From positions 1 to 60,692 of the forward strand of contig CANKMW010000054.1 in NCBI GenBank assembly GCA_947483555.1: a stretch of 60,692 bases of DNA. Reading direction: 5' to 3'. Shown piece by piece: positions 41,649 through 51,041 of this stretch. The position numbers and the translations under genes were made by a program. Origin of the DNA: Myxococcales bacterium (GTDB lineage Bacteria; Myxococcota_A; Polyangia; Haliangiales; Haliangiaceae). Under the pieces are notes generated by a model. That model did not search any database. It worked only from the letters and a program-made list of their open reading frames with translations, and was not told the DNA's origin. Each line of letters begins with the position of its first letter. The first letter of the stretch is position 1.

Positions 41649-42314
41649 TCAGAGCGCCGGCAGCGGGAAGTGATTGGCGGAGCCGGGCCGATAAGTCGGC
41701 GAGTCGCGCCGGATGGCCCAGATGCCGAACCCGAGCAGCGCGGCGCCGGCGGCGAGCGTGATCCCGCCGCCGGTCGCGAGACCGTCGCTGTCGTCCGACA
41801 GGCCGATCGGCAAGAGCACGATCCCGGTGATCGCCGCCGCCGCGCCGACCGACGTGCTCACGATGCCGACCACGCGCAGCGCGCCGCTGTTGTCCTCGTA
41901 GCGGCTCAGCGAGCGGCGGTAGACGGTGGTTCCGGGATCGATGTGCACCAGCTCGGTCTCGAGCTGGTTGTTCCCGAGCACGGGAAACCCGAGCAAGAGG
42001 TTGCCGGGAGCAAGGTCCGCCACGCACGGCGAGGCCGGGCACAGCAGCTCGGGCGCCTCGGAGAAGCGATAGCGGACGCGACCATCCGCGCCGGCGACCG
42101 GCTGCGCGGCCATGTGGACGCGGTGGACCGCCGACGGGCCGTCGACGACATCGACCACCAGCCGGCCGGTGGTGGCCGCGGGTGGAGCGGCGACGGCGCC
42201 CGGGGGCGCGACCGCCTCGGGCGTCGGGGCGGCCGGCAGCTGCTTCACGCATGCGGCACCGAGCACGGCAAGCGCTGCGATGCCCCCAACAGGCTGCGCG
42301 ACACGAGAGAACAC
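41649..42314 (-). CDS. hypothetical membrane-anchored lipoprotein
   Basis: A 221-residue protein, lipobox VLGAAC. An Ala/Pro linker leads to a beta-rich domain with VVDVVDGPSAVHRVHM and CPASPCVADLAPGN, recalling PEGA-type surface domains. Two hydrophobic helices are near the C-terminus (VVGIVSTSVGAAAAITGIVL and GGGITLAAGAALLGFGIWA). Divergent from the vWA gene by about 30 nt. Confidence 0.6.
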   Translation of the reverse strand: MFSRVAQPVGGIAALAVLGAACVKQLPAAPTPEAVAPPGAVAAPPAATTGRLVVDVVDGPSAVHRVHMAAQPVAGADGRVRYRFSEAPELLCPASPCVADLAPGNLLLGFPVLGNNQLETELVHIDPGTTVYRRSLSRYEDNSGALRVVGIVSTSVGAAAAITGIVLLPIGLSDDSDGLATGGGITLAAGAALLGFGIWAIRRDSPTYRPGSANHFPLPAL

Positions 42315-42347
42315 GAGTACACTCGAGGCTACTCTCTCGGGTCGGGG

Positions 42348-43271
<924 letters not shown>

Positions 43272-43298
43272 TGATCGCGTCGGTGATAGCGTCCGGGC

Positions 43299-46100
43299 GT
43301 GGGGCAAGATCGCGACGCACCCGGCGGGACCTTCACGGCGGAGGCCGGCGACGGTGGCAGCGGTGCGACCGCGCCCGGCCACCGCAAGGCTCGCGACCCT
43401 GACGCGGCGCTGAGCGACACCGCCCTGGCGGCCGGGCCGGCCGACGTCACCGACGACGCCGGGCCTGGCGGCGCCGAGGCCCCGCGGGCCCGAGCGCGTG
43501 GCACCCAGATCGATCGCTTCGTGATCCTCGATCGGCTCGGCGCCGGTGGCATGGGCGAGGTCGTGTCGGCCTACGATCCGCGCCTCGATCGCAAGGTCGC
43601 GATCAAGCTCCTGCACCCGAGCCGCGCCGACGACGGACGCGGCGACCATGCCCGGGCCCGGATGCTGCGCGAGGCCCAGGCGATGGCGAAGCTCCGCCAT
43701 CCCAACGTGGTCACGGTCTACGACGTCGGCGAGCACGACGGCGACATCTACGTCGCCATGGAGTACGTCGATGGCGGCACGCTGCGCGGCTGGCTCGAGA
43801 CCCACGCGCCGCTGCCCACCGAGGACCCGCTGGCGCGGTGGCGGCTGGTCGTCGACAAGTACCTGAGCGCGGCCCGCGGGCTCGAAGCCGCGCACGCCGC
43901 CGGCATCGTCCACCGCGACTTCAAGCCCGAGAACGTCCTCGTCGACAGGCACGGCCGGCCGCAGGTGACCGACTTCGGTCTGGCCGGACTGGTCGACGAG
44001 GTCGAGGTCGACCTGCCGCGCGACTCGCTGGTGCCGCAGCAAGCGGTCCTGGCGCTCACCCAGACCGGGATGATCATGGGCACGCCGCGCTACATGGCAC
44101 CGGAGCAGCATCGCGGCGAGCGCACCGACGAGCGCACCGATCAGTTCGCGCTGTGTGTCGCGTTGTGGGAGGCCGGGTTCGGCGAGCGCCCCTTCGCCGG
44201 CGAGACCCTCGCCGGCCTCGCCGATCGCGTGCGCTCGGGGCGCCTGACCGAGCCCCAGCATCCCGAACGCGTGCCGCGCGAGGCCCGCGCCGCGCTCGAG
44301 CGTGGGCTCCGCCCCGAGCCGGGCGATCGCTTCCCGTCGATCGCTGCGTTGCGCGAGGCGCTGCCACCGCCAGCAGACCCACGCCCCCGCCGCTGGGTGA
44401 GCGCCGCGGCCGTCGCCGTGGTCGCCGGCCTCGCGCTCGCGGCGTTCGTGCTCACCCGGGGCAGCGACGACGCCGGTGCGGCCGCCACGCGCGAGGCGGT
44501 GCTCCGCAAGCAGCAGGACTTCGTCGACCAGGCGCGAGCCTGCGACTGCGCGATCATCACCCTCGATACGACGGCCGACGGCGACGGCTCGTGGACGCAC
44601 GAACTCCGACCGATGGCCGGCGGCTCGGTGGATCGCCCGTGGGCTCTCGGTCCGACGTTGGTTTCCTCTCATTACTCCCCGGCGACCGGCGCGGACGTCC
44701 AGATCCTGGTGCCGCCCGGCCGCTACGTCATCGAGTACGGCAAGCTCGGCGAGCCGACCTGGTTCGCGTTCTCGTCCCAGGGCTTCGGCGTCGACCGGCG
44801 GCTCACCCTTCCGGCGCCGATGCACATCGACGGCTTCACCTTCATCGCCGGTGGTGAGGTGGTGATCGGCGACGCCGGCGATGCCGACGTCGGTCAGGCC
44901 CCGGCCGCCACCCTCGAGCTGGCGCCCTACCTGATCGCGAACCGCGAGGGCGTGCGCGCCGCGCAGGACGGGTTCGCGGAGCCCCAGCTCTTCACCGCGG
45001 CCTCCGCCGAGCGTTTCGCCGAGCTCGCCGGCGCGCGCCTGCCCACCGCCGCCGAGTGGGAGTGGGCGGCGATCCTCGGTGTCGGCGAGGGTCTGGTCGC
45101 GCCCGACTGGGAGTGGACCGCCACGCGTCATCTTCCGTACCCGTACGCCGACGACGGGCGCGATCATGTCGCCGCCGGGGCCGCGACCCGCGAGGCGCGG
45201 AGTGGCTGCGTCGCCGCGGATTGCCGCCGGCGGCCCACGAACCGACTCGAGGCGCATTCCGTCGGCGGCGCGCAGCTCCGCCTCGCCCGCGATGCCGGGG
45301 CTCACGCCACCGGCACAGGTCGACGCTTGCCGCTCGAGCTCGACGAGCACGCCAGGCCGCCGACGCCGGTCACCATCACGACCGGCGGCGTGACCACGAC
45401 CCAGACCGACACCACGATCGACTGGCTGCTCGCCGACGAGCAACGCGCCCTGCTTCGACGTTTCCACCAGCGCTGGAAGCCGGTCATGGACGCCGCGTTC
45501 TTCGAGCTGCGGGGCACGAACTGCCGCGCCGCTGGCGACGCGCTTCGGGAGGAGGGCGTCGCCGACGACGTGGTGCGCTTCTCTCGCTCGGGCGACATCC
45601 CGGCGTCGCGTTGCGAGGTCGTGGTGCGCACCGGCGATCGCAACGCCGAGGGCCTCAAGGCCCGTCCGTCCGTCATCATCTCGACGACCTCGCTGGAGAT
45701 CCTGGCGCCCATCGGTTTCCACGGAGCAGCGCTGACCGCAGGCAGCCGCGAGACGATCGCAGCAACGGCCACGACGCTGGTCGGCAACCCCGGCATCCGG
45801 CGGGTCGCCGTTCTCGTCGCTCCGGCCGATCGACGTCGCCCGAACAGCGCCCTCGATCGCCAGCGCGAGCAGCTCGTCATCGACCTGCTGGTCGCCGACG
45901 GCGTCGATCGCAGCCGTCTGGTCCTCGCCAGCGACCCCGTCCTGCCCGAGCCCTGCAACCCCGACGAGCGCGCCCGCACCGCTCGTCGTGCCCGCACCGA
46001 GCTCCACCACGGCCTCTCCCCGTGCGACGGCGCGGTGGTCGCCTCGCCCCTCCCCGCCGTCACCGCCGGCGTCTCGTTCTTGATCCTCGAGCGCGACTGA
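43299..46100 (+). CDS. Ser/Thr protein kinase fused to FGE-like and C-terminal periplasmic domains
   Basis: A 933-residue protein from a GTG start. The kinase is complete: GAGGMGEV (81-88), K103, HRDFKPENV (205-213), VTDFGLAG, and APEQHRGE. One helix (about 366-388) crosses the membrane. Outside, GFTFIAGGEVVIGD and ARLPTAAEWEWAA are the signatures of a formylglycine-enzyme/SUMF1-type domain; the catalytic Cys pair of true FGE is not evident. The last 200 residues (REQLVIDLLVADGVDRSRL) resemble OmpA-like repeats. Myxobacteria use such kinases in development and envelope signalling. Confidence 0.78.
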   Translation: MGQDRDAPGGTFTAEAGDGGSGATAPGHRKARDPDAALSDTALAAGPADVTDDAGPGGAEAPRARARGTQIDRFVILDRLGAGGMGEVVSAYDPRLDRKVAIKLLHPSRADDGRGDHARARMLREAQAMAKLRHPNVVTVYDVGEHDGDIYVAMEYVDGGTLRGWLETHAPLPTEDPLARWRLVVDKYLSAARGLEAAHAAGIVHRDFKPENVLVDRHGRPQVTDFGLAGLVDEVEVDLPRDSLVPQQAVLALTQTGMIMGTPRYMAPEQHRGERTDERTDQFALCVALWEAGFGERPFAGETLAGLADRVRSGRLTEPQHPERVPREARAALERGLRPEPGDRFPSIAALREALPPPADPRPRRWVSAAAVAVVAGLALAAFVLTRGSDDAGAAATREAVLRKQQDFVDQARACDCAIITLDTTADGDGSWTHELRPMAGGSVDRPWALGPTLVSSHYSPATGADVQILVPPGRYVIEYGKLGEPTWFAFSSQGFGVDRRLTLPAPMHIDGFTFIAGGEVVIGDAGDADVGQAPAATLELAPYLIANREGVRAAQDGFAEPQLFTAASAERFAELAGARLPTAAEWEWAAILGVGEGLVAPDWEWTATRHLPYPYADDGRDHVAAGAATREARSGCVAADCRRRPTNRLEAHSVGGAQLRLARDAGAHATGTGRRLPLELDEHARPPTPVTITTGGVTTTQTDTTIDWLLADEQRALLRRFHQRWKPVMDAAFFELRGTNCRAAGDALREEGVADDVVRFSRSGDIPASRCEVVVRTGDRNAEGLKARPSVIISTTSLEILAPIGFHGAALTAGSRETIAATATTLVGNPGIRRVAVLVAPADRRRPNSALDRQREQLVIDLLVADGVDRSRLVLASDPVLPEPCNPDERARTARRARTELHHGLSPCDGAVVASPLPAVTAGVSFLILERD

Positions 46101-46518
46101 CCTGCACGACCGACCGCGCAGCAAGTTCAGTTTCGACCAGCGCCGCGCGCAGAGATGATCTGGTCAGTCGAGCTCGACTCCATACTTGCCCGCCCCGAAG
46201 GCGCGGGCCTGGATGTCACCTCCGCCAGCGACCTCTTGCATCCGCTCAGGTTGGATCCGTCTGGCACGAACGCGCGGAGCCACGACGACGACCGGAACAG
46301 TCGGCTTCTTCATGTCGGCGACCTTGGCCGGCGCGAGCCGTGGATCCAAGACGAACGATCTGTGACGTTGCCGACGGTACGAATCAGTCGGGCCTCGGGG
46401 GAGAGCGGCCGCCGCCGTGGTATGCGGACACGCAACGTTCTCCGCTGGAGCGGCAGGACCAGCGATGGGCAGCGAACGGCCCATGCCCGCCGACTGCAAG
46501 AACTGATACCGTCGACAG
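46101..46518. other. 418-nt stretch without a convincing gene
   Basis: The only candidate is a 49-codon ORF on the minus strand at 46164-46313 (begins MKKPTVPVVVV and ends GAGKYGVELD), with a weak AAGG Shine-Dalgarno. Its composition looks mildly coding, but no family is recognised. Base composition is visibly less GC-rich than to the left, marking the start of the accessory right part. Confidence 0.3.
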
Positions 46519-47040
46519 ATGAAGCTTCGCCACGCGCTGATCGCGCTCGCGCTTGCAGGCTGTGGATCCAAGGAGGCGGCAAAGTCAGAGTCTGCACCCG
46601 AAGCGGTCCAGAACGATCCGGCGCCGAAGCCCAAGGGCGATCCGCTGCCCGCTCTCTCGGACAACGCGCCCACGGACAAGCCGACGGCGATGAATGCGGC
46701 GGTGGAGAAGCGAGTCGCGGAGATCTCCAGCGAGGCGATGAAGACCTATCCCGATGCGAAGGCGCGCTACCTCAAGGGGCTGCCGTCCGGCGAGCACTTC
46801 TTCGTGATCACGACGCTCACGAGCCCGGGTACCAAGGAGAGCGTGTTCGTCTCGGTCAATGGGATCACGGAGGGTAAGGTCGCGGGCACGATCGCGAGCG
46901 AAATCATGAACGTCACCGGCTACAAGGCCGGCGACGCCTACACACTCCCCGAAGGGGCGATCACCGACTGGCTGATCACCAAGCCCGACGGATCGGAGGA
47001 GGGCAACGCCGTCGGCAAGTACCTCGACACGATCCACTGA
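46519..47040 (+). CDS. DUF2314-type lipoprotein
   Basis: A 173-residue protein with lipobox ALALAGC and a charged linker. The DUF2314 pattern is clear: AKARYLKGLPSGEHFFVITTL, ESVFVSVNGITEGKVAGTIAS and a GDAYTLPEGAITDWLITKPDG end with EEGNAVG. Many DUF2314 proteins occur as immunity-like or secreted proteins of unknown role; here it stands just outside the toxin locus. Length fits. Confidence 0.8.
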   Translation: MKLRHALIALALAGCGSKEAAKSESAPEAVQNDPAPKPKGDPLPALSDNAPTDKPTAMNAAVEKRVAEISSEAMKTYPDAKARYLKGLPSGEHFFVITTLTSPGTKESVFVSVNGITEGKVAGTIASEIMNVTGYKAGDAYTLPEGAITDWLITKPDGSEEGNAVGKYLDTIH

Positions 47041-47114
47041 ACGTGCCGCCGTTTCCGCCGGTGCCGCCGTAGCAGCGCACCTCACCCTAGAGGTCGGCGC
47101 GCTGAGTTCCCTGC

Positions 47115-47259
47115 GACGGCGCGCACCCGCGCGACGAGCTGGTCGCGCTGGCGGCGCGCTTCGTCGGGTCGCCGCCGGAGAGGTCGGAGTCGGACTGGAA
47201 GCTGTGGAAGAGGCTGGGCCAGGAAGTACGACCTCGACCTGACGATGTTCCGTCGCTGA
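47115..47259 (+). pseudogene. frameshifted C-terminal fragment of an unknown protein
   Basis: RDELVALAARFVGSPPERSE followed by SDWKLWKRLGQ is coherent protein sequence. One extra base at about 47226 shifts the frame, after which KYDLDLTMFRR and a stop complete the tail. No upstream part is present. It is a stub of a deleted gene in a graveyard region. Confidence 0.45.
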
Positions 47260-47261
47260 CG

Positions 47262-48150
47262 TCACGACCCCGGGCAGGTGATCGGCTCTGGCTTCAGCTC
47301 CTCCGGGTTCGCGGTGTACTTGCACAGGTTGAGGCGGATCCGCGCCCAGTCGTCGGCGTTGCGGTAGTCGACGTCGAGGATCCCGTCGGCCTTCGGGTTC
47401 AGCCACATGTCGTTCGGCTTGCTGTCGGACTCGACCACCTCGAGCGCGCGCAGGTTGGCATCGATGCCGGACTCGTACAGCAGGTCGAGCCCCCAGGCGT
47501 TGCTCCATTCATCGTCGAACATGTGGTCCATGCCCAGGGTCTCGGGGAGCCACGCGCCGATGTCCGGACTGACCGGGACGTACGAGATCCGCATGCGCTG
47601 GACGCCTGGCACGTCGCCCGATCGCTTGGCGTACATCAGGTAGACTCGCCCGGGGTACGACGCCGCCGAGCTGCTGGGGATGTACGCCACCGACGGACGC
47701 GACCAGATCGGCCCGGGGCGGGTCGGCCCCTCGAGGACGTTGGTCTTGGTCCAGCGCTGCGTCGCCGGATCCTGCCAGTACACGTCGAGCAGCCCCCCGG
47801 CGTCGGGGAAGAACCCGTACACCGAGAGCTGCGCCGGGCGGAACGGCAGGTAGGTTTCGAAGACCGTCGGCGACGACATCTCGGCGGTGGTCGTGATAGC
47901 CGCGCCCGCGGGGTCGAGCGCCTGCTGGTCGCCGAGCCACCCCGACGGTCCACGGTAGTTGGTGTGGATCCGCTGATCCGTCCCCTTGTAGACCAGCAGC
48001 GCTGCGCCGCCGCCGATCGTGCCCAGCCCGGGCTCGTGGAGCGCGGTGCCCGCGATCGCGACCGAGCCGCTCCAGACCTCGGTGCCGCCGCTCAGGTGCA
48101 GCGTCCGCTCGCGCATCGCCCCACCGCTGTTGGCGACGACCAGGATCAGC
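47262..48150 (-). pseudogene. secreted propeller-like protein truncated at its N-terminus
   Basis: About 295 residues of a beta-rich, probably extracellular protein remain: GGGAALLVYKGTDQRIHTNY, then LSVYGFFPDAGGLLDVYWQD, GRVYLMYAKRSGDVPG and ISYVPVSPDIGAWL read like propeller blades. There is no start or signal. Upstream of about 48150 the frame is only the antisense of a helicase fragment, so its true 5' end has been replaced. Confidence 0.6.
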
Positions 48151-48477
48151 CGCGTGCTGATCGTCTGCCCGGCCTCGGACAAGGCGCAGTGGCGCGCCGA
48201 GATCGAACGGTTTTCGCGCCGCACCTGCCAGATCGTGCTCGGCGCCAACCACGAGCGCGCGGCGCAGTACGCAGGCGACGCGTTCTTCACGATCTGCAAC
48301 TACGAGCAGGTGCTCCGCGACCTGCGCCCGATCGAGCAGGCACCGTGGGACCTGATCGTGCTCGACGAAGGCCAGCGCATCAAGAACTGGGAAGCCAAGA
48401 CCAGCGACGTCATCAAGTCGCTCCGCTCGCGGTTCGCGCTCGTGCTGTCGGGCACGCCGCTGGAGAACCGGCTGGAC
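48148..48477 (+). pseudogene. SNF2-type helicase fragment
   Basis: RVLIVCPASDKAQWRAEIER begins at about motif Ia of a SNF2 ATPase; FFTICNYEQVLRD follows, then WDLIVLDEGQRIKNWEAK (motif II, DEGQ) and FALVLSGTPLENRL (motif III). Motif I is missing upstream and the RecA2 half is missing downstream. It is a clean internal fragment inserted next to a truncated gene, so both edges are recombination points. Confidence 0.8.
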
Positions 48478-48786
48478 GCGCGACATCGCGGCGAGATACT
48501 AGCCGGCCGACCAGGTCAAGCCAGGAGAGACGCGGGAAGCGACGCCGCTGGTGGACGGGTTACTGTGCAGCGGAGCGTTCATCGCCTCCACACTGATCAG
48601 GTCGTCCTCAAGCTTCTTCATCTCCTCCCGAGACTCGCAGAGCGGGCTGTCGTTGGCGATCGTAGCGCAGCGGGCGGTGCTCATCAGGCGAGGCACGCTA
48701 CCCGTGTGAGATCGATCCGGAAAGGCCCGCCGTCGTCAACCGCCCGGAATCGATCGACTTTCTGTGGCCGCAAGAGATCCGCACCC
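48478..48786. other. about 310 nt between fragments, no clear gene
   Basis: A minus-strand ORF (48499-48696, MSTARCATIANDSPLCESR and later EEMKKLEDDLISVEAMNAPL) has protein-like sequence but no known family and no good start. It may be another remnant. Nothing convincing exists on the plus strand. Confidence 0.25.
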
Positions 48787-49070
48787 ATGCTCGTTCGTGC
48801 GCAGCTGGTCAAGGCTCTTTCGATGATTCGCCGCCATGTTCTCAGATCCCGGCACCTGCCGAACGGCCTCCAACGCGATCACCTCGAACTGTTCGTGACC
48901 CAGAGGCGCCTTCGCTCAACCCGCAACCTCTTTCGGCGTGATGCATAGTGATCGCGTTCCAGTCGGTACGTGCCCTCGAGGGTTTCGCCCGGGGCGACGT
49001 CCGTGGCGTGGAGCCACAGCACCGCGTCCTCGTTGTGGGCATCGGCGGTCAACGGACGATCGATGACCAC
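48787..49070 (-). pseudogene. rearranged copy of the main toxin's C-terminal coding region
   Basis: Two blocks match the big toxin gene almost exactly: 48787-48904 equals 52467-52584 (two mismatches in 118 nt) and 48911-48968 equals 52835-52892 (two mismatches in 58). The 250 nt lying between these blocks in the toxin are deleted here and the frame is broken at the junction. Upstream to 49070 is a further 34-codon stretch ending TLEGTYRLERDH, like the toxin's PQYRLERDH. An orphan toxin-end module, not a working gene. Confidence 0.8.
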
Positions 49071-49153
49071 TTGACGTAGATGATCGCGGCGGCAAGCAGC
49101 AGCGCCCCGAGCGCCAGGGATCCAATCGCCTTGTCCGAAGCGTCACGAGGCAT
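49049..49153 (-). CDS. 34-residue single-helix membrane peptide
   Basis: MPRDASDKAIG then SLALGALLLAAAIIYV and KWSSIVR: one clear transmembrane helix with a basic C-terminal end. Overlaps the pseudokinase stop by 11 nt, so coupled translation is possible. It also runs 22 nt into the toxin remnant. Small and unproven; could be an antitoxin-like or accessory membrane peptide. Confidence 0.35.
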   Translation of the reverse strand: MPRDASDKAIGSLALGALLLAAAIIYVKWSSIVR

Positions 49154-49988
49154 CGAGAGCATCGACGAACGACGCGAGGTCTGGCCGCTCCGTCGGGTCG
49201 CTGCGCATCCCGCGTGAAAGCAGATCGGCGAGACCGGGAGCCAGCGAGAGCTCGCGATGGCGTCCTTCGCACAGGTTCCAGTAGCCGTACGCGCCGTCGG
49301 TCTCGTACGGGTATTCGCCGAGCGCCCACTCGGCGACGATAACCGCAAGCATGAGCACGAGGGAGCGGTCGTCGTAGCGCTCGCCGCGGCTCACCTCGGG
49401 CGCGTGGTAGCGCCGTGTGAAGAGCGGAACCGTCCGCAGACCGCGCCCGCGCGAAGCCGCCGTGAAGAACGTGCCGTTACGACCGCCGATGCCCGTGACG
49501 ACGGGCACCGAGCCTTCCATGCGAGCCCAGACGTACTCGGGCCGCAAGCCCATGACGTAGACCTCGCTGGTTCGCAGTGCGCTCTCGAGGATCCGGCCGA
49601 CCTGGCGGCCCAGCGCAGCGGCGTGGGGCCGAGCGTCGGAAACCACGCGAGCGAGCGGACCACCATCGGGCAGCTGCTCGATGAACGCGCAGTGCTGCTG
49701 CCGGTGACGGTCACGGTCCGCATCGTCGCCGAGAACGTCGAAGTGCCCGACGAACATCGGCGTGAATACCCCCGGCGCGGCCTTCATCAGCCGATCGCGA
49801 ACGGCATCGAGCTGGTGACCGTTGTCGGTCGACGTGCTGATCAGGTACCGCTCGTCCGCGCGTGACGAAGCGTGGCCGAGGTACAGCTGGTCCATCCCCC
49901 CGCCGAGGTAGTGCTCGTCCGGAAGATAGAGACCGCCATCGAGCGTGTCCTTCAGCGGGAAGTCCGGGAACTCCGCAAATCCGCTCAC
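49143..49988 (-). CDS. kinase-fold pseudokinase, candidate immunity protein
   Basis: A 281-residue protein from a GTG overlapping the zinc-ribbon gene stop (GTGA). The outline is that of a small protein kinase: a Gly-rich YLGGGMDQLYLG (27-38), hinge-like CAFIEQLPDGGPLARVV (100-116), catalytic-loop counterpart VMGLRPEYVWARMEG (145-159) lacking the catalytic Asp, VVTGIGGRNG replacing DFG, and APEV (196-199), followed by a C-lobe with RYDDRSLVLMLAVIVAEWALG and DPTERPDLASFVDAL. No VAIK Lys is present. It should bind but not phosphorylate. Its place behind a toxin module suggests immunity or adaptor duty. Confidence 0.62.
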   Translation of the reverse strand: MSGFAEFPDFPLKDTLDGGLYLPDEHYLGGGMDQLYLGHASSRADERYLISTSTDNGHQLDAVRDRLMKAAPGVFTPMFVGHFDVLGDDADRDRHRQQHCAFIEQLPDGGPLARVVSDARPHAAALGRQVGRILESALRTSEVYVMGLRPEYVWARMEGSVPVVTGIGGRNGTFFTAASRGRGLRTVPLFTRRYHAPEVSRGERYDDRSLVLMLAVIVAEWALGEYPYETDGAYGYWNLCEGRHRELSLAPGLADLLSRGMRSDPTERPDLASFVDALDAS

Positions 49989-50455
49989 GGCTGCCCCCAG
50001 CGCCGGCCAGCTTCCAGCGACGAGCGAAGCTTCTCGATCAAGTCGGGACGCACGCCGGCGTCGTCGTAGACCGACGCACCGATGATCATCTCGATCATGT
50101 CCTGGACGTCCTCCCCGATGTAGTTCAGGCGCGCGAGGGTCTCGGGGTTGAGCTCCACCGATTGGATGTCGCGTATGCATCCGTCGGCGAAGGAGACCTC
50201 GGCGAAGGTCTCGAGCTTGCAGAACAGGCAGGTCCACGAGAGCAGGACGCGGGTCTCTTCAACGGGAGAAGGCGTTCGCACGAGGTAGGACGTGTCGTCG
50301 AAGTCCACCGGAGGGATATCGCGTCCAGGGCAATCGCCGATCTTGTACTCAGCGCCGTGGCTGCCGAGATGGCTCAGGATCTCCGTCTTGCCCTCTCGGC
50401 CGCAATGCGGACAAGTCGATGTGGTCTTGAAGCAGGTGAGGAGCGCCATGGTCAT
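49985..50455 (-). CDS. zinc-ribbon protein, copy 2 (candidate immunity/adaptor)
   Basis: A 156-residue protein; ATG overlaps the PIN-like toxin stop (ATGA). CPHCG (16-20) and a later SWTCLFCKLET supply a four-Cys zinc ribbon. The C-terminal half is well conserved with copy 1: FADGCIRDIQSVELNPETL, then RLNYIGEDVQDMIEMI and VYDDAGVRPDLI. It has a 20-residue insert (DTSYLVRTPSPVEETRV) absent from copy 1. No family is recognised; position suggests immunity. Confidence 0.6.
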   Translation of the reverse strand: MTMALLTCFKTTSTCPHCGREGKTEILSHLGSHGAEYKIGDCPGRDIPPVDFDDTSYLVRTPSPVEETRVLLSWTCLFCKLETFAEVSFADGCIRDIQSVELNPETLARLNYIGEDVQDMIEMIIGASVYDDAGVRPDLIEKLRSSLEAGRRWGQP

Positions 50456-50895
50456 GCCACCATCGGGATGATTGTGATCGTCTTGAACCCGCCGACACCA
50501 TCGGGGATGTCGACATCGAAGCCACCAGGGAACTTCTTGGCGATCGCCTGGGTCATCGATTGGCTGGGCTCTTGGGTGATAGGCGTCGTCTTGCCCGGGC
50601 CGTACTTCTTGAACAATGGATCGATGATCTTCCTGTCACCGCTCATGAGCGTCGGCTTGGCCTGGCCCTTCGCGAACATCGCATCGGCGACGATCGCACG
50701 ATCGGCGAAACCCTTGCTCTGGCCAACGGGCCCAGGCGGCTTGGCCAGCTCGTCGAGGACCCTGCCGTACTGTGTATCGTCACGGGTGATGCTGAGCTCG
50801 ACGCCGCTGCGATCCAGGCCGGCCAAGGGTGCGCTCTCTCCGAGGGCGCTGTTGGCGGCACGCAGGTCATGCCCCTTTCCGATGATCGAGTCCAT
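50452..50895 (-). CDS. PIN-like toxin C-terminal domain, orphan
   Basis: 147 residues from ATG 50895. SGVELSITRDDTQYGRVLDEL is followed by DRAIVADAMFAKGQAKPTLM and SGDRKIIDPLFKKYG, which match the second half of a PIN-type nuclease (conserved Asp in ADRAIVAD and the S/T-x-D strand in SGDRK). It ends FDVDIPDGVGGFKTITI. It lacks any secretion or DUF4157 N-terminus, as expected of an orphan cassette to be recombined onto a full toxin. Overlap with the zinc-ribbon gene implies toxin-immunity coupling. Confidence 0.5.
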   Translation of the reverse strand: MDSIIGKGHDLRAANSALGESAPLAGLDRSGVELSITRDDTQYGRVLDELAKPPGPVGQSKGFADRAIVADAMFAKGQAKPTLMSGDRKIIDPLFKKYGPGKTTPITQEPSQSMTQAIAKKFPGGFDVDIPDGVGGFKTITIIPMVA

Positions 50896-50902
50896 GTCGC
50901 GC

Positions 50903-51029
50903 GCGGGCGGATGCGACCGAAGAACAAGCGATCGGCGCCGTCTCCGAGGTAGTGTTCGTCGGGTTGATAGACATCACCGTCGAGGGTGTCCTCGAGCGGA
51001 AAGTCGGGGTACGAGACAAACGGGCTCAT
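50903..51029 (-). pseudogene. N-terminal fragment of a second pseudokinase
   Basis: From ATG 51029 it reads MSPFVSYPDFPLEDTLDGDV then YQPDEHYLGDGADRLFFGR, closely matching the first 40 residues of the intact pseudokinase (FPDFPLKDTLDGGLY...DEHYLGGGMDQLYLG). After FGRIRPRA the similarity stops and the DNA becomes the PIN-like toxin. It is the broken first copy of the duplicated cassette. Confidence 0.7.
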
Positions 51030-51041
51030 GATCGATCGGTC

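Noticed and set aside
46155..46877. 240-codon plus-strand frame across the start of the DUF2314 gene
   Set aside because: Out of frame with the clear lipoprotein; Arg/Gly-rich with no recognisable domain.
50643..51029. 128-codon minus-strand ORF as one gene
   Set aside because: Only the first 40 codons resemble the pseudokinase; the rest is an out-of-frame reading of the PIN-like toxin, so it is a joint of two fragments.
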